A stretch of DNA of 64,000 bases from Streptomyces hokutonensis. Its GTDB lineage: Bacteria > Actinomycetota > Actinomycetes > Streptomycetales > Streptomycetaceae. The notes below the pieces were generated by a model. The model was not told where the DNA came from, did not search any database, and was given only the letters and a program-made list of their open reading frames with translations. Positions 53,314-62,502 of this stretch are shown in pieces. The position numbers and the translations under genes were made by a program. Each line of letters starts with the position of its first letter. The stretch's first letter is position 1. The DNA is taken from positions 124,001 through 188,000 of the forward strand of contig NZ_BARG01000025.1 of NCBI RefSeq assembly GCF_000376565.1. Reading direction: 5' to 3'.

Positions 53314-53344
53314 TTGGTCACTTGACTTGAGCAGGTGATAAAGT
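53314..53344 (+). promoter_or_regulatory. Likely MMPL gene promoter/operator region
   Basis: TTGGTC (53314-53319) and TAAAGT (53339-53344) with a 19-bp spacer are the best promoter pair. Between them lies GTCACT-N11-GGTGAT, an imperfect dyad that includes CTTGA twice. Its spacing differs from the CGNR-linked motif, so a separate regulator is implied. Confidence 0.4.
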
Positions 53345-53377
53345 CGGCCCACCGCCTACCGTTCGAGGGAGTTCGTC

Positions 53378-55615
53378 ATGGCCGTCCTGCTGCACCGGCT
53401 GGGCCACAGCGCCTACCGGCACCGCAAACTCGTCCTGGGTGTCTGGCTCTTCGTGCTGGCCGCGCTCATCACCTGCGTCGGCGTCTTCGGCGGCAAGCTC
53501 GACGACCGCTTCTCGGTGCCGGGCACCGAGTCGCAGCGGGCCTTGGACAGCCTGAGCAAGACCCTTCCCGAAGCCTCGGGCGCGAGCGCCCAGATCGTCT
53601 TCACGGCGCCCGCGGGGCACCGGATCACAGAGGCGCCCTATACGGCGGCCATCGCCCGGGCCGTGACCGACGCCAGGAAGGCGCCCCAGGTCGGCGAGGT
53701 CGTCGCCCCCCGGACCTCCGGCGCCGTCTCGGCCGACCGGACGACGGCGATCGTCCAGGTCCAGTACCCCGTGCAGAACGCGGAGGTGCGGACCTCGTCC
53801 GTGGACGCGATCAAGAACGCGGCCCGCGCGGCGGAGCGGGACGGGCTGCGGACCTCGGTGGGCGGTTCCGTCTTCAACAGCAACGGAGTCCACATCGGGC
53901 CGTCCGAGATCATCGGCGTGGCCGTGGCGCTGCTCGTGCTCGTGGTCACCTTCGGTTCGCTGCTCGCCGCCGGCATGGCACTGCTGCCCGCGCTGATCGG
54001 TGTGGCGGCAGGACTGACCGGGCTGCTCGCCCTCGCGCCCGCGGTCAGCATCTCCTCCACGGCCGTCACGCTCGCCCTGATGCTGGGACTGGCCGTCGGC
54101 ATCGACTACGTCCTGTTCATCCTCTCGCGCCACCGACAGCAACTCGCCCGCGGCATCGACCCGAAGGAATCCGTCGCCCTGGCCGTCGGCACGGCCGGAA
54201 GCGCCGTGGTCTTCGCCGGCACGACCGTGATCATCGCGCTCGCCGCGCTGAGCGTCATCGGCATCCCGTTCCTGACCACCATGGGTCTCGGCGCCGCGGG
54301 CGCGGTCCTCGTCGCCGTACTGGCCGCGATCACCCTCGTCCCCGCCGTCGCGGGATTCGCCGGTACGCGACTCGCCCCCAAGCCCGGCACCCGCGCCGCC
54401 CGGCGGGCCGCCGACGCCGAGGGAAACACCGGCCGTACCGCCCTGGGCACCCGCTGGACGAAGTGGGTCATCGCAAAGCCGCTGCTGACCGTGCTCGCCG
54501 TCGCGGGCATCCTGGTCACCCTCATGCTGCCCGCCGCCGACCTGCGCCTCGCCCTCCCCGACAACGGCTCCGCGCCCCGGGCCTCCACCCAGCGCACGGC
54601 CTACGACACGATCAGCGCCGAGTTCGGTCCCGGCTTCAACGGCCCGCTGCTCGTCCTGGCCGAGACCAACGACCGTACGGCCGGGGCGAGTTCACGGGCC
54701 GGTGCCCAAGTGGCCGCGAAACTGCGGACCTTGCGAGACGTCAAAGCCGTCCTGCCGCCCCAGTCCACCGACGACCCGACGCAGAGCGTCATCACCGTGC
54801 TCCCCGCCTCCGGACCCGACAGCGCCCGCACCGGCCAACTGGTCCGCGAGATCCGGGACTTCGCACCCGGCCTCCGTGCCACCACCGGCGCGTCGATCGC
54901 GGTCACCGGCACCACCGCCGTCAACATCGACGTCTCCAACCGGCTCAGCGACTCCCTGCTGCCCTTCGTCGCCATCGTCGTCGGCCTCAGCCTGCTCCTG
55001 CTGATGATCGTCTTCCGGTCGCTGGTCGTCCCCGTCAAGGCCGCCGTCGGTTTCCTCCTGTCGGTGGGCGCCTCGCTCGGTCTGGTCGTCGCCGTCTTCC
55101 AGTGGGGCTGGCTGGCCGACGTCCTCGACGTGCCGCACAGCGGTCCCGTCGTCAGCTTCCTGCCGATCATCCTCATCGGCGTGCTGTTCGGGCTGGCTAT
55201 GGACTACGAGGTGTTCCTCGTGTCCGGGATGCGCGAGGAGTGGGCCCACACCGGCCGGGCCCGCCAGTCGGTCGTCGACGGCGCACGGCACAGTGTGCGG
55301 GTCGTCACCGCCGCCGCCCTGATCATGTTCACCGTCTTCGCCGGGTTCTTCCCCCTGGACGACTCCCTCATCAAGCCCATCGCGTTCGCCCTCGCCGTCG
55401 GAGTGGCGATCGACGCCTTCGCCGTCCGGATGACGCTCGTACCGGCGGTCCTCGCGCTCGCCGGCCGGGGCGCCTGGTGGCTGCCCGGCTGGCTGGACCG
55501 GATGCTGCCCGACCTCGATGTCGAGGGAAGCAGCCTCCGGAAGCCGGAACCGGCGGAGCACAGGGAACCCGAGCCCGCGGTTGCGGGTGGGGCGGGTGGG
55601 AACTCCGGGTCGTGA
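53378..55615 (+). CDS. MMPL/RND-family transporter
   Basis: A 745-residue membrane protein with the two-fold RND layout: one helix after an Arg/His-rich start, a large outer domain, five helices, and then the same pattern again. The proton-relay motifs are GLAVGIDYVLFILSRHR in the first half and LFGLAMDYEVFLVSGMREE in the second. Actinobacterial MMPL proteins export lipids, siderophores or antibiotics. It lies alone between terminators. The upstream TetR gene is a possible regulator although a terminator separates them. Confidence 0.93.
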   Translation: MAVLLHRLGHSAYRHRKLVLGVWLFVLAALITCVGVFGGKLDDRFSVPGTESQRALDSLSKTLPEASGASAQIVFTAPAGHRITEAPYTAAIARAVTDARKAPQVGEVVAPRTSGAVSADRTTAIVQVQYPVQNAEVRTSSVDAIKNAARAAERDGLRTSVGGSVFNSNGVHIGPSEIIGVAVALLVLVVTFGSLLAAGMALLPALIGVAAGLTGLLALAPAVSISSTAVTLALMLGLAVGIDYVLFILSRHRQQLARGIDPKESVALAVGTAGSAVVFAGTTVIIALAALSVIGIPFLTTMGLGAAGAVLVAVLAAITLVPAVAGFAGTRLAPKPGTRAARRAADAEGNTGRTALGTRWTKWVIAKPLLTVLAVAGILVTLMLPAADLRLALPDNGSAPRASTQRTAYDTISAEFGPGFNGPLLVLAETNDRTAGASSRAGAQVAAKLRTLRDVKAVLPPQSTDDPTQSVITVLPASGPDSARTGQLVREIRDFAPGLRATTGASIAVTGTTAVNIDVSNRLSDSLLPFVAIVVGLSLLLLMIVFRSLVVPVKAAVGFLLSVGASLGLVVAVFQWGWLADVLDVPHSGPVVSFLPIILIGVLFGLAMDYEVFLVSGMREEWAHTGRARQSVVDGARHSVRVVTAAALIMFTVFAGFFPLDDSLIKPIAFALAVGVAIDAFAVRMTLVPAVLALAGRGAWWLPGWLDRMLPDLDVEGSSLRKPEPAEHREPEPAVAGGAGGNSGS

Positions 55616-55745
55616 CGGGCCGTTGCCCAAATACCGGGCCTTGGCGCGGAGTTGAAGAAGATTTCACCCGAGTCCCAGGGCTCGCCCGAGTCGCCGAGTT
55701 CGTCCCACCGCACCCCCACCCCACTCGTCCCCGGAGGCCCGAACG

Positions 55746-56693
55746 ATGACCCGGAACCACCCCCACCCCAGCCGGCGCGCCGCCTTACTCGGCGGCGCCG
55801 CTCTGACCGCCCTCGCCGTCACGACCGGCACCGCGAGCGCCAACGCATCAACTGCCCAGGCGAGTTGGCCGACGGAGTTCCCGCTGCCCAACGGCTGGCT
55901 CCCCGAGGGCATCGCGATCGGCAGCAGGCCGTACGCCTACATGGGCTCCCGCGCCAACGGCGCGATCTACCGCACCGACCTGCGCACCGGCGAGGGCAAG
56001 GTCCTCTCCGAGGGCGCCACCGGCCTGGTCTCCGTCGGGCTGAAGCTCGACCACGACGGCCTGTTGTACGTCGCCGGCAGCACCGGAGCCGCACGAGTCG
56101 TGGACTCCCGCACCGGCGAGATCCTGACGACCTATCAACTCGCGCCCGCCACCGGCCACTTCATCAACGACGTCACCCTGCTCGGCGACCGCGCCTGGTT
56201 CACGGACTCCCTCGACGCCGTGCTCTACGGCGTCCCCCGCGGCCGTACGGGCGAGGTCACCGCCCTGCCGCTCACCGGCGACTGGGTGCAGACACCCGGG
56301 GTGAACAACGCCAACGGCATCGTCGGCACCCCGGACGGCCACGGCCTCATCGTCGTCAGCAGCACCCCCGGCAAGCTCTACCGGGTGTCCCTCAGGACCG
56401 GCGCAGCCACCGAGATCGTCCTGAGCGGGGCGTCCGACGTGGTCAACGGCGACGGTCTGTTCCGGATCGGCCGGACGCTGTACGTCGTCCAGAACCGCCT
56501 GAACCGGATCAGCGTGTTCGACCTCGACGCCCAGGTCACCACAGCGACCCTGCGCAGCACGATCACCGACCCGCGCTTCGACGTCCCCACGACCGCCGCC
56601 CGCTTCGGCAACCGGCTCTATCTGGTCAACGCCCGCTTCACCAGCCCGCAGACGCCCGACACGACGTTCACCGCCGTCGCCGTGCCGATCTGA
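55746..56693 (+). CDS. Tat-exported SMP-30-like beta-propeller protein
   Basis: A 315-residue secreted protein. The Tat signal is HPSRRAALLGGAALTALAV with cleavage near residue 35. The mature part has propeller-like repeats: LPNGWLPEGIAIGSRPYAYMGS, LDHDGLLYVAGSTGAARVVDSRTGE, HFINDVTLLGDRAWFTDS and NNANGIVGTPDGHGL, like SMP-30/gluconolactonase folds. Metal-binding residues are not certain, so enzymatic activity is open. Such proteins are often named 'superoxide dismutase' in databases without support. ATG with GGAGG upstream; followed by a strong terminator. Confidence 0.78.
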   Translation: MTRNHPHPSRRAALLGGAALTALAVTTGTASANASTAQASWPTEFPLPNGWLPEGIAIGSRPYAYMGSRANGAIYRTDLRTGEGKVLSEGATGLVSVGLKLDHDGLLYVAGSTGAARVVDSRTGEILTTYQLAPATGHFINDVTLLGDRAWFTDSLDAVLYGVPRGRTGEVTALPLTGDWVQTPGVNNANGIVGTPDGHGLIVVSSTPGKLYRVSLRTGAATEIVLSGASDVVNGDGLFRIGRTLYVVQNRLNRISVFDLDAQVTTATLRSTITDPRFDVPTTAARFGNRLYLVNARFTSPQTPDTTFTAVAVPI

Positions 56694-56701
56694 CGCGACA
56701 G

Positions 56702-56747
56702 CGGGCGGGGCTCCCTCCGCAGCTCTTCGCGAAGGGAGCCCCGCCCG
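56702..56747. terminator. Bidirectional terminator
   Basis: CGGGCGGGGCTCCCT (56702-56716) and AGGGAGCCCCGCCCG (56733-56747) form a perfect 15-bp stem with a 16-nt loop. It stands between the convergent propeller and DHA2 exporter genes and probably ends both transcripts. Confidence 0.9.
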
Positions 56748-56763
56748 TAGGTGAATCCGCGCG

Positions 56764-58386
56764 TCAGCGGTTCGGCGTCGACTCAACTGCCGCCGTGACA
56801 GCCGCCGTTGCCGCGCCGGCGGTGTTCGTGCCGGCGACCGGAGCCGCCGTAGGAGCAGCCGTCTGTCGCGGGCGGAGCAGCAACACGCAGACCAGTGCCG
56901 CGAGGAGCGTCAGCGACCCGGCCACCACCAGGCACAGCCGCATGCCGTCCAGGAACGAGTCGCCGAGTGCGCCGAGCGCCCGCCCGGTGTTCACGCCGAG
57001 GTTCATGTGCGCGACGGCGCCCAGACCACCGGCGTCGGCCGTCGCCACGATGCTGTGCTGCGTCGCGCCCGTCACCCCGGCGTCGGTCAGATGCCCGGGC
57101 AGGGTGTCGAGCGCCTTGGTGGTGAGCAGGGCACCCAGGACGGCCGGGCCGAGCGCGCCGCCGACCTGCCGGAACGCGTTGTTGCCGGCCGCCGCCATCC
57201 CCGCCTGCTGATACGGCACGGAGGCCACGGCGGTCGCCGTCATCGGCGTCAGGACGGTCCCCATGCCAAGACCCAGCAGCGCCAGCCGCCACGCGATGGA
57301 GGCGAACGAGGTTCCGGCGTCGACGTTGGTCAGCGAGAACAGCGCGCCGGAGATGACCAGCAGACCGCCGGTGATCAGGACGCGCGGGGCGACCCGGTGC
57401 ATGAGCCGGCCGACCGGCTGGCCGACCACGAGCGCCGCCGCGGTGACCATGAGCAGCCGCCAGGCCGCCCCCAGCGTGTCGAGCTGCTGCACCAGGCCGA
57501 AGTACAGGCTGAGCAGGAAGAAGAAGCCGATCAGCGCCAGGAAGGTGATCATCGCGACCAGGGTGGTGGCGGTGAACGCGGGGCTGCGGAACAGCGTCAG
57601 ATCCAGCATCGGGCTCTCGCTGCGCCGCTCCGCGAACACGAAGGCGACTCCACCGGCCACCGCCGTGAACAGGGCGACCATGACCTTGACGTCCGTGAAG
57701 GATCCGGCGCCGCCCTCGATCACGCCGTAGACGAGCGCGGTGATGGAGAGGGTCGCCGTCAGCTGGCCGGGCCAGTCCAGCTTCCGGCCGTGCGGGGCGC
57801 GGGAGTCGGGGAGCAGCCGGGCGGCGAAACCCGTCGCGATCAGCGGGACGGGGACGGACAGCAGATAGATCCAGCGCCACGAGGTGTGGTCGAGGATGAC
57901 GCCCGCTATCAGCGGGCCGACGGCCAGCGCGGCCATGAGGGCGGTCGCCCACAGGCCGATGAACTTGCCGCGCTCGCGGTGGTCGGGCACGGCATGGCTG
58001 ATCAGCGCGAGGGTGGTGGGCAGCAGGGTCGCCGCGCCGAGACCGGCCAGCGCCTGACCGATCCACAGCACCTGCACCGACTGCGCGCACAGCGCCACGG
58101 CGGCACCGGCGGCGGCGAACAGCAGGCCCGCCTGGAACACCTTCTTGCGCCCGTGCACATCGCCGAAGACACCGGCGGTGAGGATGAACGCGGCCATGGG
58201 CAGGACGAACGCGTCCTGGACCCAGGACAGTTGGGCGGTCGACGCGTTCAGCGCCGACTGGATCGCGGGCAGGCTCACGGCGACCGTGGTCACCGGCAAG
58301 TAGGCGACGAAGACGCCGAGGCAGGCCATGACGAGGGTGGCCGCCCGTCGGTCGGCCGTCCCGCTCGCCGGGGTCGTGACGTTCAC
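56764..58386 (-). CDS. DHA2-family (14-helix) MFS drug exporter
   Basis: A 540-residue EmrB/QacA-type transporter. LVMACLGVFVAYLPVTTVAVSLPAI begins helix 1, LSWVQDAFVLPMAAFILTAGVFGDVHGRKK covers motif A, and GQALAGLGAATLLPTTLALI and GPLIAGVILDHTSWRWIYLLSVP (motif C region) follow. It exports drugs or other cations by proton exchange. The GTG at 58386 has AAGGAGAG upstream. Divergent from an Lrp-type regulator 141 bp away, its likely controller. Confidence 0.9.
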   Translation of the reverse strand: MNVTTPASGTADRRAATLVMACLGVFVAYLPVTTVAVSLPAIQSALNASTAQLSWVQDAFVLPMAAFILTAGVFGDVHGRKKVFQAGLLFAAAGAAVALCAQSVQVLWIGQALAGLGAATLLPTTLALISHAVPDHRERGKFIGLWATALMAALAVGPLIAGVILDHTSWRWIYLLSVPVPLIATGFAARLLPDSRAPHGRKLDWPGQLTATLSITALVYGVIEGGAGSFTDVKVMVALFTAVAGGVAFVFAERRSESPMLDLTLFRSPAFTATTLVAMITFLALIGFFFLLSLYFGLVQQLDTLGAAWRLLMVTAAALVVGQPVGRLMHRVAPRVLITGGLLVISGALFSLTNVDAGTSFASIAWRLALLGLGMGTVLTPMTATAVASVPYQQAGMAAAGNNAFRQVGGALGPAVLGALLTTKALDTLPGHLTDAGVTGATQHSIVATADAGGLGAVAHMNLGVNTGRALGALGDSFLDGMRLCLVVAGSLTLLAALVCVLLLRPRQTAAPTAAPVAGTNTAGAATAAVTAAVESTPNR

Positions 58387-58468
58387 GGAGAACTCTCCTT
58401 CTTGACTGCGGTGCCCTCGAACGGGCACGCGTCCCAGGATCGGCTCCGGCATCGACAATCACCAACGT

Positions 58469-58490
58469 GCGACCGGGAAGCGACCGGAAA
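58469..58490. promoter_or_regulatory. Tandem 11-bp direct repeats between DHA2 exporter and Lrp gene
   Basis: GCGACCGGGAA (58469-58479) is followed at once by GCGACCGGAAA (58480-58490), one helical turn apart. The spacing would place two bound subunits on the same DNA face. A candidate site for the adjacent Lrp-type regulator. Confidence 0.5.
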
Positions 58491-58527
58491 CCTCCATTTC
58501 GACCCCGAAGGGTGTCAGACTTTCCCC

Positions 58528-59523
58528 ATGACAGACGTCGTCGACGGAAAAATCCTCCGCGCCCTGCAGTGCGCGCCACGCGCCTCGTTCCGGCTGATCG
58601 GGGAGGTGGCCGGGGTCTCGGAGCAGACCGCGGCCCGGCGTTTCCACGCGCTGCGGCGGGCCGGGGTGATGCGGGTGGTCGGTCTGGTCGATCCGGCCGT
58701 TCACGGCGACGCGCGCTGGGTGGCCAGGATCCGCTGCCGCCCCGACCGGGTCGGCCCGCTCGCCGACGCGCTCGCCCGACGGCCCGACATCGCCTACGCG
58801 GGACTCGCGTCCGGCGGTTCGGAGATCATCTGCGTCATCACCGCACCGGTCCACGTGCCGCGCGACGACGTCCTGCTCCGCCAACTGCCCAAGTCGGCAT
58901 CGGTGCTGGACGTCAGCATCGACCTGCTCATCCATCCCTTCGGCACGACGGGCAGAAGCGACTGGACGGGCTACGGCGGCCACCTCACACCGGAACAGGT
59001 CCAACTCCTCGCCGGTGACCGGCCGTTGGAGCCCACCGGCCCGCCCGTACGCCTCACCGACGAGGACACCCCGCTCCTCGACGCCCTCGCGGAGGACGGC
59101 CGCGCCACCCACACCCAGCTCGCCGATCTCACCGGCTGGTCCACGGCCCGCGTGGCCCGTCGCCTGGACGCGCTGGAGACCTCGGGCGCTCTTGTCTACG
59201 ACGTCGAACTGCTCTCCGCCCGCCTGGGGTTCGCCCTCAATGCCACCCTGTGGCTGCGCGTCGCCCCGGCCCGTCTCGAACGCGTCGGCGAGGAACTCGC
59301 GGACCACGCCGAGGTCGCCTTCGCCGCCGCCATCAGCGGCGACTCCAACGTGATGGCCATCGTCGTCTGCCGCGACACGGAGGACCTGTACCGCTATCTG
59401 ACCACCAAGGTCGCCGCGGTGCCGGGCATCGACGGCTACGGCGTGAGCATCCGCGTCCACACCCTGAAGCAGGCCACCTCGCTCATCGCGCGCGGGCGGC
59501 TGGTGCCCCCGGCGTTCGCGTAG
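58528..59523 (+). CDS. Lrp/AsnC-family regulator with two tandem units
   Basis: A 331-residue protein holding two Lrp-like units. The first HTH reads DGKILRALQCAPRASFRLIGEVAGVSEQTAARRFHALRRAGV; the second lies near residue 185 (PLLDALAEDGRATHTQLADLTGWSTARVARRLDAL). Each is followed by a RAM-like ligand domain. Duplicated Lrp proteins are frequent in Streptomyces. A CAGACT -10-like hexamer ends 6 bases before the ATG, so the message may be leaderless. Probable regulator of the divergent DHA2 exporter. Confidence 0.88.
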   Translation: MTDVVDGKILRALQCAPRASFRLIGEVAGVSEQTAARRFHALRRAGVMRVVGLVDPAVHGDARWVARIRCRPDRVGPLADALARRPDIAYAGLASGGSEIICVITAPVHVPRDDVLLRQLPKSASVLDVSIDLLIHPFGTTGRSDWTGYGGHLTPEQVQLLAGDRPLEPTGPPVRLTDEDTPLLDALAEDGRATHTQLADLTGWSTARVARRLDALETSGALVYDVELLSARLGFALNATLWLRVAPARLERVGEELADHAEVAFAAAISGDSNVMAIVVCRDTEDLYRYLTTKVAAVPGIDGYGVSIRVHTLKQATSLIARGRLVPPAFA

Positions 59524-59543
59524 GACGGCCGGAGCGCACCGGG

Positions 59544-59573
59544 CCGGATCACCCGCGGCGGCGGGTGATCCGG
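59544..59573. terminator. Bidirectional terminator
   Basis: CCGGATCACCCGC (59544-59556) and GCGGGTGATCCGG (59561-59573) pair perfectly over 13 bp with a 4-nt loop, between the convergent Lrp-type and exonuclease-like genes. Confidence 0.9.
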
Positions 59574-59600
59574 TCGACGGAATCGAGGTGCTACGGCGGG

Positions 59601-60941
59601 TCAGCGCTTGGTGTAGATGAAGCCGACCTTGTCCAGCTCGTCGCCGGAGCGACCGTGGAAGCCGGCGATCTGCCAGCCGGACGGGGCGGTGCGAGTCACG
59701 CAGTCCGAGGTGGTGGTGCCACCGGCCAGGGTGTTGCCCAGGTTGGTGGTGAACTTGGCGTAGAAGATCCGCGTGGTGTCGTTGTACTTGCTCTCGCACA
59801 GGTACGCCGACGTCACGTACTCGCCGCTGCCCAGCGTCAGCGAGGACGCGGTGCCGCCGGTCCCGCCGTGGGTGAGCGTGGTGCCGTTGGCGAGGGTGAT
59901 GCCGACCTGGTCGACGCGGGAGCCGGAACGCAGCGAGATCTTGGTGGCGCGGGCGGCGGCCGGGACGCTGTCGATGTCCTGGTAGTAGTCGCCGTGCGGG
60001 CCGCCGAACTGGTCGCTGAGCTGGAAGTCCGCGTTCTGCGACCAGGTGAAGCCGACCGTGATCGGGTCGTGGTCGGAGAGCATCAGCCCGTCCGAGGTCA
60101 GGAACTTGGCGTGCTCGTTGTTGTACGAGGTCGCGTTGAGCGTGACCAGCTTGCTGCTGCGGTAGAGGACCTTGTCCACGACCTCGCAGGTGTTGGGCAC
60201 GGTCGCCCCGGTCTGGTCGCACACCAGCGCGTCGCTGCCCTTGACCGGTGCGACGCCGCCGCGGATCAGCTTGACCCAGGCGTCGGTGAGTCCGTTGTTC
60301 GACGCGAACTCCGCGATGGTGTCGGCGGCACGGGTGTAGCGGGTGTTCGTGTCACCCATCACCACGACGGCGTTGCCCGCCGAGTGGGTGCTGATGAACG
60401 AGGTCAGCTGGCTGAGATTGTCGGCGCGGGAGGCCTCGTCGCCGTCGTTCGTACCGGCGTTGGTGTGCAGGTTGTAGAAGTCGACGTACACGCCCTCGGA
60501 GAGGCGCTCACGCATGAACGTGAAGCCCTTGGGAGTGAGGCAGTCGCCCGAGTCGATCTGGCAGGAGTTCCAGTGGACGCGCTCGAAGTCGTCGCCGTCC
60601 CAGGCGTAGTTGGAGACGGTGTTGAGCCCGCTGCCGATGCCCGCGCCGCCGCTGGTCGCGGTGCGGTAGGGGTGGGTGTCGGTGGAGTACAGGTAGGCGT
60701 GGTAGTTGAAGTCCTCCTGCACGTTCACGATGTCGTACGGGGCGATGCGCGTGCCGATCGCGGTGGTGCTCGTGTCGCGCGGGGTCGAGGCGCTGGACAG
60801 CGACTCGGGCAGCCCGGCGACGTTGTAGCTGAGCACGCTGAAGCTGCCCGAGGTCGCGGCGGCGGCCGGAGTGGCGGCAGCCACCGTGAGCCCGCCCAGG
60901 GCCGCGGCAGCGGTCGCCAGACAGGCGAGAAGTCTGCGCAT
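59601..60941 (-). CDS. Secreted DNase I-like phosphoesterase with C-terminal jacalin-like domain
   Basis: A 446-residue exoenzyme with a Sec signal (MRRLLACLATAAAALGG, cleavage near 29). Residues ~33-300 are an endonuclease/exonuclease/phosphatase domain with the catalytic order LSYNVAGLP, NVQEDF (metal Glu), YNLHTNAG (His), VVMGDTNTR (Asp, Asn) and SDHDPITVGF (catalytic His), as in bacterial sphingomyelinases. The last ~140 residues (FGGPHGDYYQDID, RVDQVGITLANGTTLTHGG, FHGRSGDELDKVGF) fit a jacalin-like lectin. The lectin may direct the enzyme to glycans. AGGAGG precedes the ATG; a LacI-like palindrome lies upstream. Confidence 0.85.
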   Translation of the reverse strand: MRRLLACLATAAAALGGLTVAAATPAAAATSGSFSVLSYNVAGLPESLSSASTPRDTSTTAIGTRIAPYDIVNVQEDFNYHAYLYSTDTHPYRTATSGGAGIGSGLNTVSNYAWDGDDFERVHWNSCQIDSGDCLTPKGFTFMRERLSEGVYVDFYNLHTNAGTNDGDEASRADNLSQLTSFISTHSAGNAVVVMGDTNTRYTRAADTIAEFASNNGLTDAWVKLIRGGVAPVKGSDALVCDQTGATVPNTCEVVDKVLYRSSKLVTLNATSYNNEHAKFLTSDGLMLSDHDPITVGFTWSQNADFQLSDQFGGPHGDYYQDIDSVPAAARATKISLRSGSRVDQVGITLANGTTLTHGGTGGTASSLTLGSGEYVTSAYLCESKYNDTTRIFYAKFTTNLGNTLAGGTTTSDCVTRTAPSGWQIAGFHGRSGDELDKVGFIYTKR

Positions 60942-61008
60942 GGGGAAGTGCCTCCTGCGGAGTGACAGAGGGGGAGGGTGGTGCGGCGGTCATGTCGAAA
61001 TGTAGCGA

Positions 61009-61018
61009 CAAGCGCTTG
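61009..61018. promoter_or_regulatory. Palindromic CAAGCGCTTG site upstream of exoenzyme
   Basis: A perfect 10-bp palindrome, CAAGCGCTTG, lies 68 bp before the exoenzyme start. The central GCGC flanked by CAA/TTG resembles LacI/GalR-family operators. No LacI gene is nearby, so a distant regulator is implied. Confidence 0.5.
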
Positions 61019-61171
61019 CTGTGGCTCCCCTCCGGCCGCACTGAATCTGGAATTCCGCGTGACGTCGAGATGGCCAAGTCCCCTTGTATGCCCGTTTGTT
61101 GACGGTGCGGGGGGATAGCGTCCAGGGGCGCCGGTCGGCAGCAACCGCTCAACCGGCGCGGGCCCCCGCTG

Positions 61172-62290
61172 CTACGGGCGCGCCAAATGCCGCATCGTCA
61201 GCGCCAGTTGCAGCCGCAGCCGCCCCTGCGGAGTGCGTACCGGCCAGCCCAGCAGGGACTCCGCGTGGGTCAACCGGTCCTGGAGCGTGGAGTGGTGGAC
61301 GTTGATCTCGGTGGCCGCCGCGCGCAGGCTCGGGGTGGCGGCGACGGCGTTCAGAGTGGCCAGCAGCCAGGGCGCGTTCGCCGCCGCAGCTTCCAGGTCG
61401 TGGACGTCGGGCGGCGGTTCGGCGCCCGGCGCGACCAGGTCGGCGAGGAGCACGATGCCGCCGAGCGCGTCGGCGTACACGATCCGCTCGCCCGGGTCCT
61501 GTGCGGTCCCGTCGGCGGTGAAGCGGAGGGCGGTGCGGGCGGCGGCCCAGGAGCGGGGCAGGTCCAGCACGGGGACGGCGGGCCCGATGCCCAGCCGTCC
61601 GGCGGGCAGTTCGGTGTCCGTCGGGAGCGGCTGCGGGTGCGCCGGAGCCGGCTGCGGGCCGCCGTCCGGGTGCGGGGCGACCGACACGGGCCGCCCGCCG
61701 CCGCACGTACCGGTGTCGCGCGGCGCCACGACGACCCGGGGCGGCCGGTCCAGCGGGGCGACGACACGGGCCCGGGTCGCGGGGTCGGCCACGTCCAGAC
61801 CGAGGCGGCGGGCCGCGTGCAGCCGGGCCTGCTCCGGGGCCGTGGCGTCGAGCAGCGTCTCCACCAGCTCCGGATCGTCGGCGGGCACCCGGCCCCGCGT
61901 GCGGTCGAGCACCAGCCGTACAACGCCGGCCGCCCGCTCCAGGATCACCGCGTCGACGACACTGGGCGCCGCCTCCGCCGTACGTTCCAGCCACAGCGCC
62001 GAGGCCCCGCCCGGTGTCAGCGCGAAGGACGGCCAGGAGGGATCCGGCGGCGACTCGCTGTCCCTGCGGGTGCCGTCCGCCTCGACCCGCACCCGGACCC
62101 GCCGCTCGGCGTCGACCAGCCGTGCGGGGCACCCGGCCAGCACCGCCGCCCCGCGCACCAGCGCCTCGAGACCGGCCCGCGACTCGGCGAGCCGATCGAA
62201 GTACCCGATGACCTGGACGGCGGCACCGGCGTCCGGATCCAGCGCGGTCAGGCGCCCGGCCAGCTCTTTCATATCCCCATGGTGCGTCAT
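61172..62290 (-). CDS. PucR/CdaR-type helix-turn-helix regulator
   Basis: A 372-residue regulator. The C-terminal PucR-type HTH is clear: SLRAAATEINVHHSTLQDRLTHAESLLGWPVRTPQGRLRLQLAL in order. The N-terminal ~250 residues are a degenerate GAF/CdaR-like region without a PucR domain. Target and ligand unknown. The start is uncertain: ATG at 62290 lacks a clear ribosome site, and ATG at 62272 is an alternative. It stands between the exoenzyme and an esterase, all on the minus strand but widely spaced. Confidence 0.75.
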   Translation of the reverse strand: MTHHGDMKELAGRLTALDPDAGAAVQVIGYFDRLAESRAGLEALVRGAAVLAGCPARLVDAERRVRVRVEADGTRRDSESPPDPSWPSFALTPGGASALWLERTAEAAPSVVDAVILERAAGVVRLVLDRTRGRVPADDPELVETLLDATAPEQARLHAARRLGLDVADPATRARVVAPLDRPPRVVVAPRDTGTCGGGRPVSVAPHPDGGPQPAPAHPQPLPTDTELPAGRLGIGPAVPVLDLPRSWAAARTALRFTADGTAQDPGERIVYADALGGIVLLADLVAPGAEPPPDVHDLEAAAANAPWLLATLNAVAATPSLRAAATEINVHHSTLQDRLTHAESLLGWPVRTPQGRLRLQLALTMRHLARP

Positions 62291-62502
62291 GGAACGGGTG
62301 TGCAGGAGCCCGCGGACAAGGTTCCGTCGAGGGAGAGCGCGGGGGGCGAGGGGGAGTGCGGAGGCGACGCGTGGAATGCCCCCGGACTCCGAGGAACGCG
62401 GACCACCGGCGCCGACCGGGACGACCCGTCTCCGTGCGTGCGCCTACAGCAGCCTCCGATCGCCCCCCGCCCGCGGCCTCGTACGGCAGCCGCCCGAACG
62501 CC

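Noticed and set aside
57007..58527. Long plus-strand extension of the Lrp-type frame over the DHA2 exporter
   Set aside because: The extension is Gln/Gly/Arg-rich antisense of the transporter; the family-typical start is at 58528.
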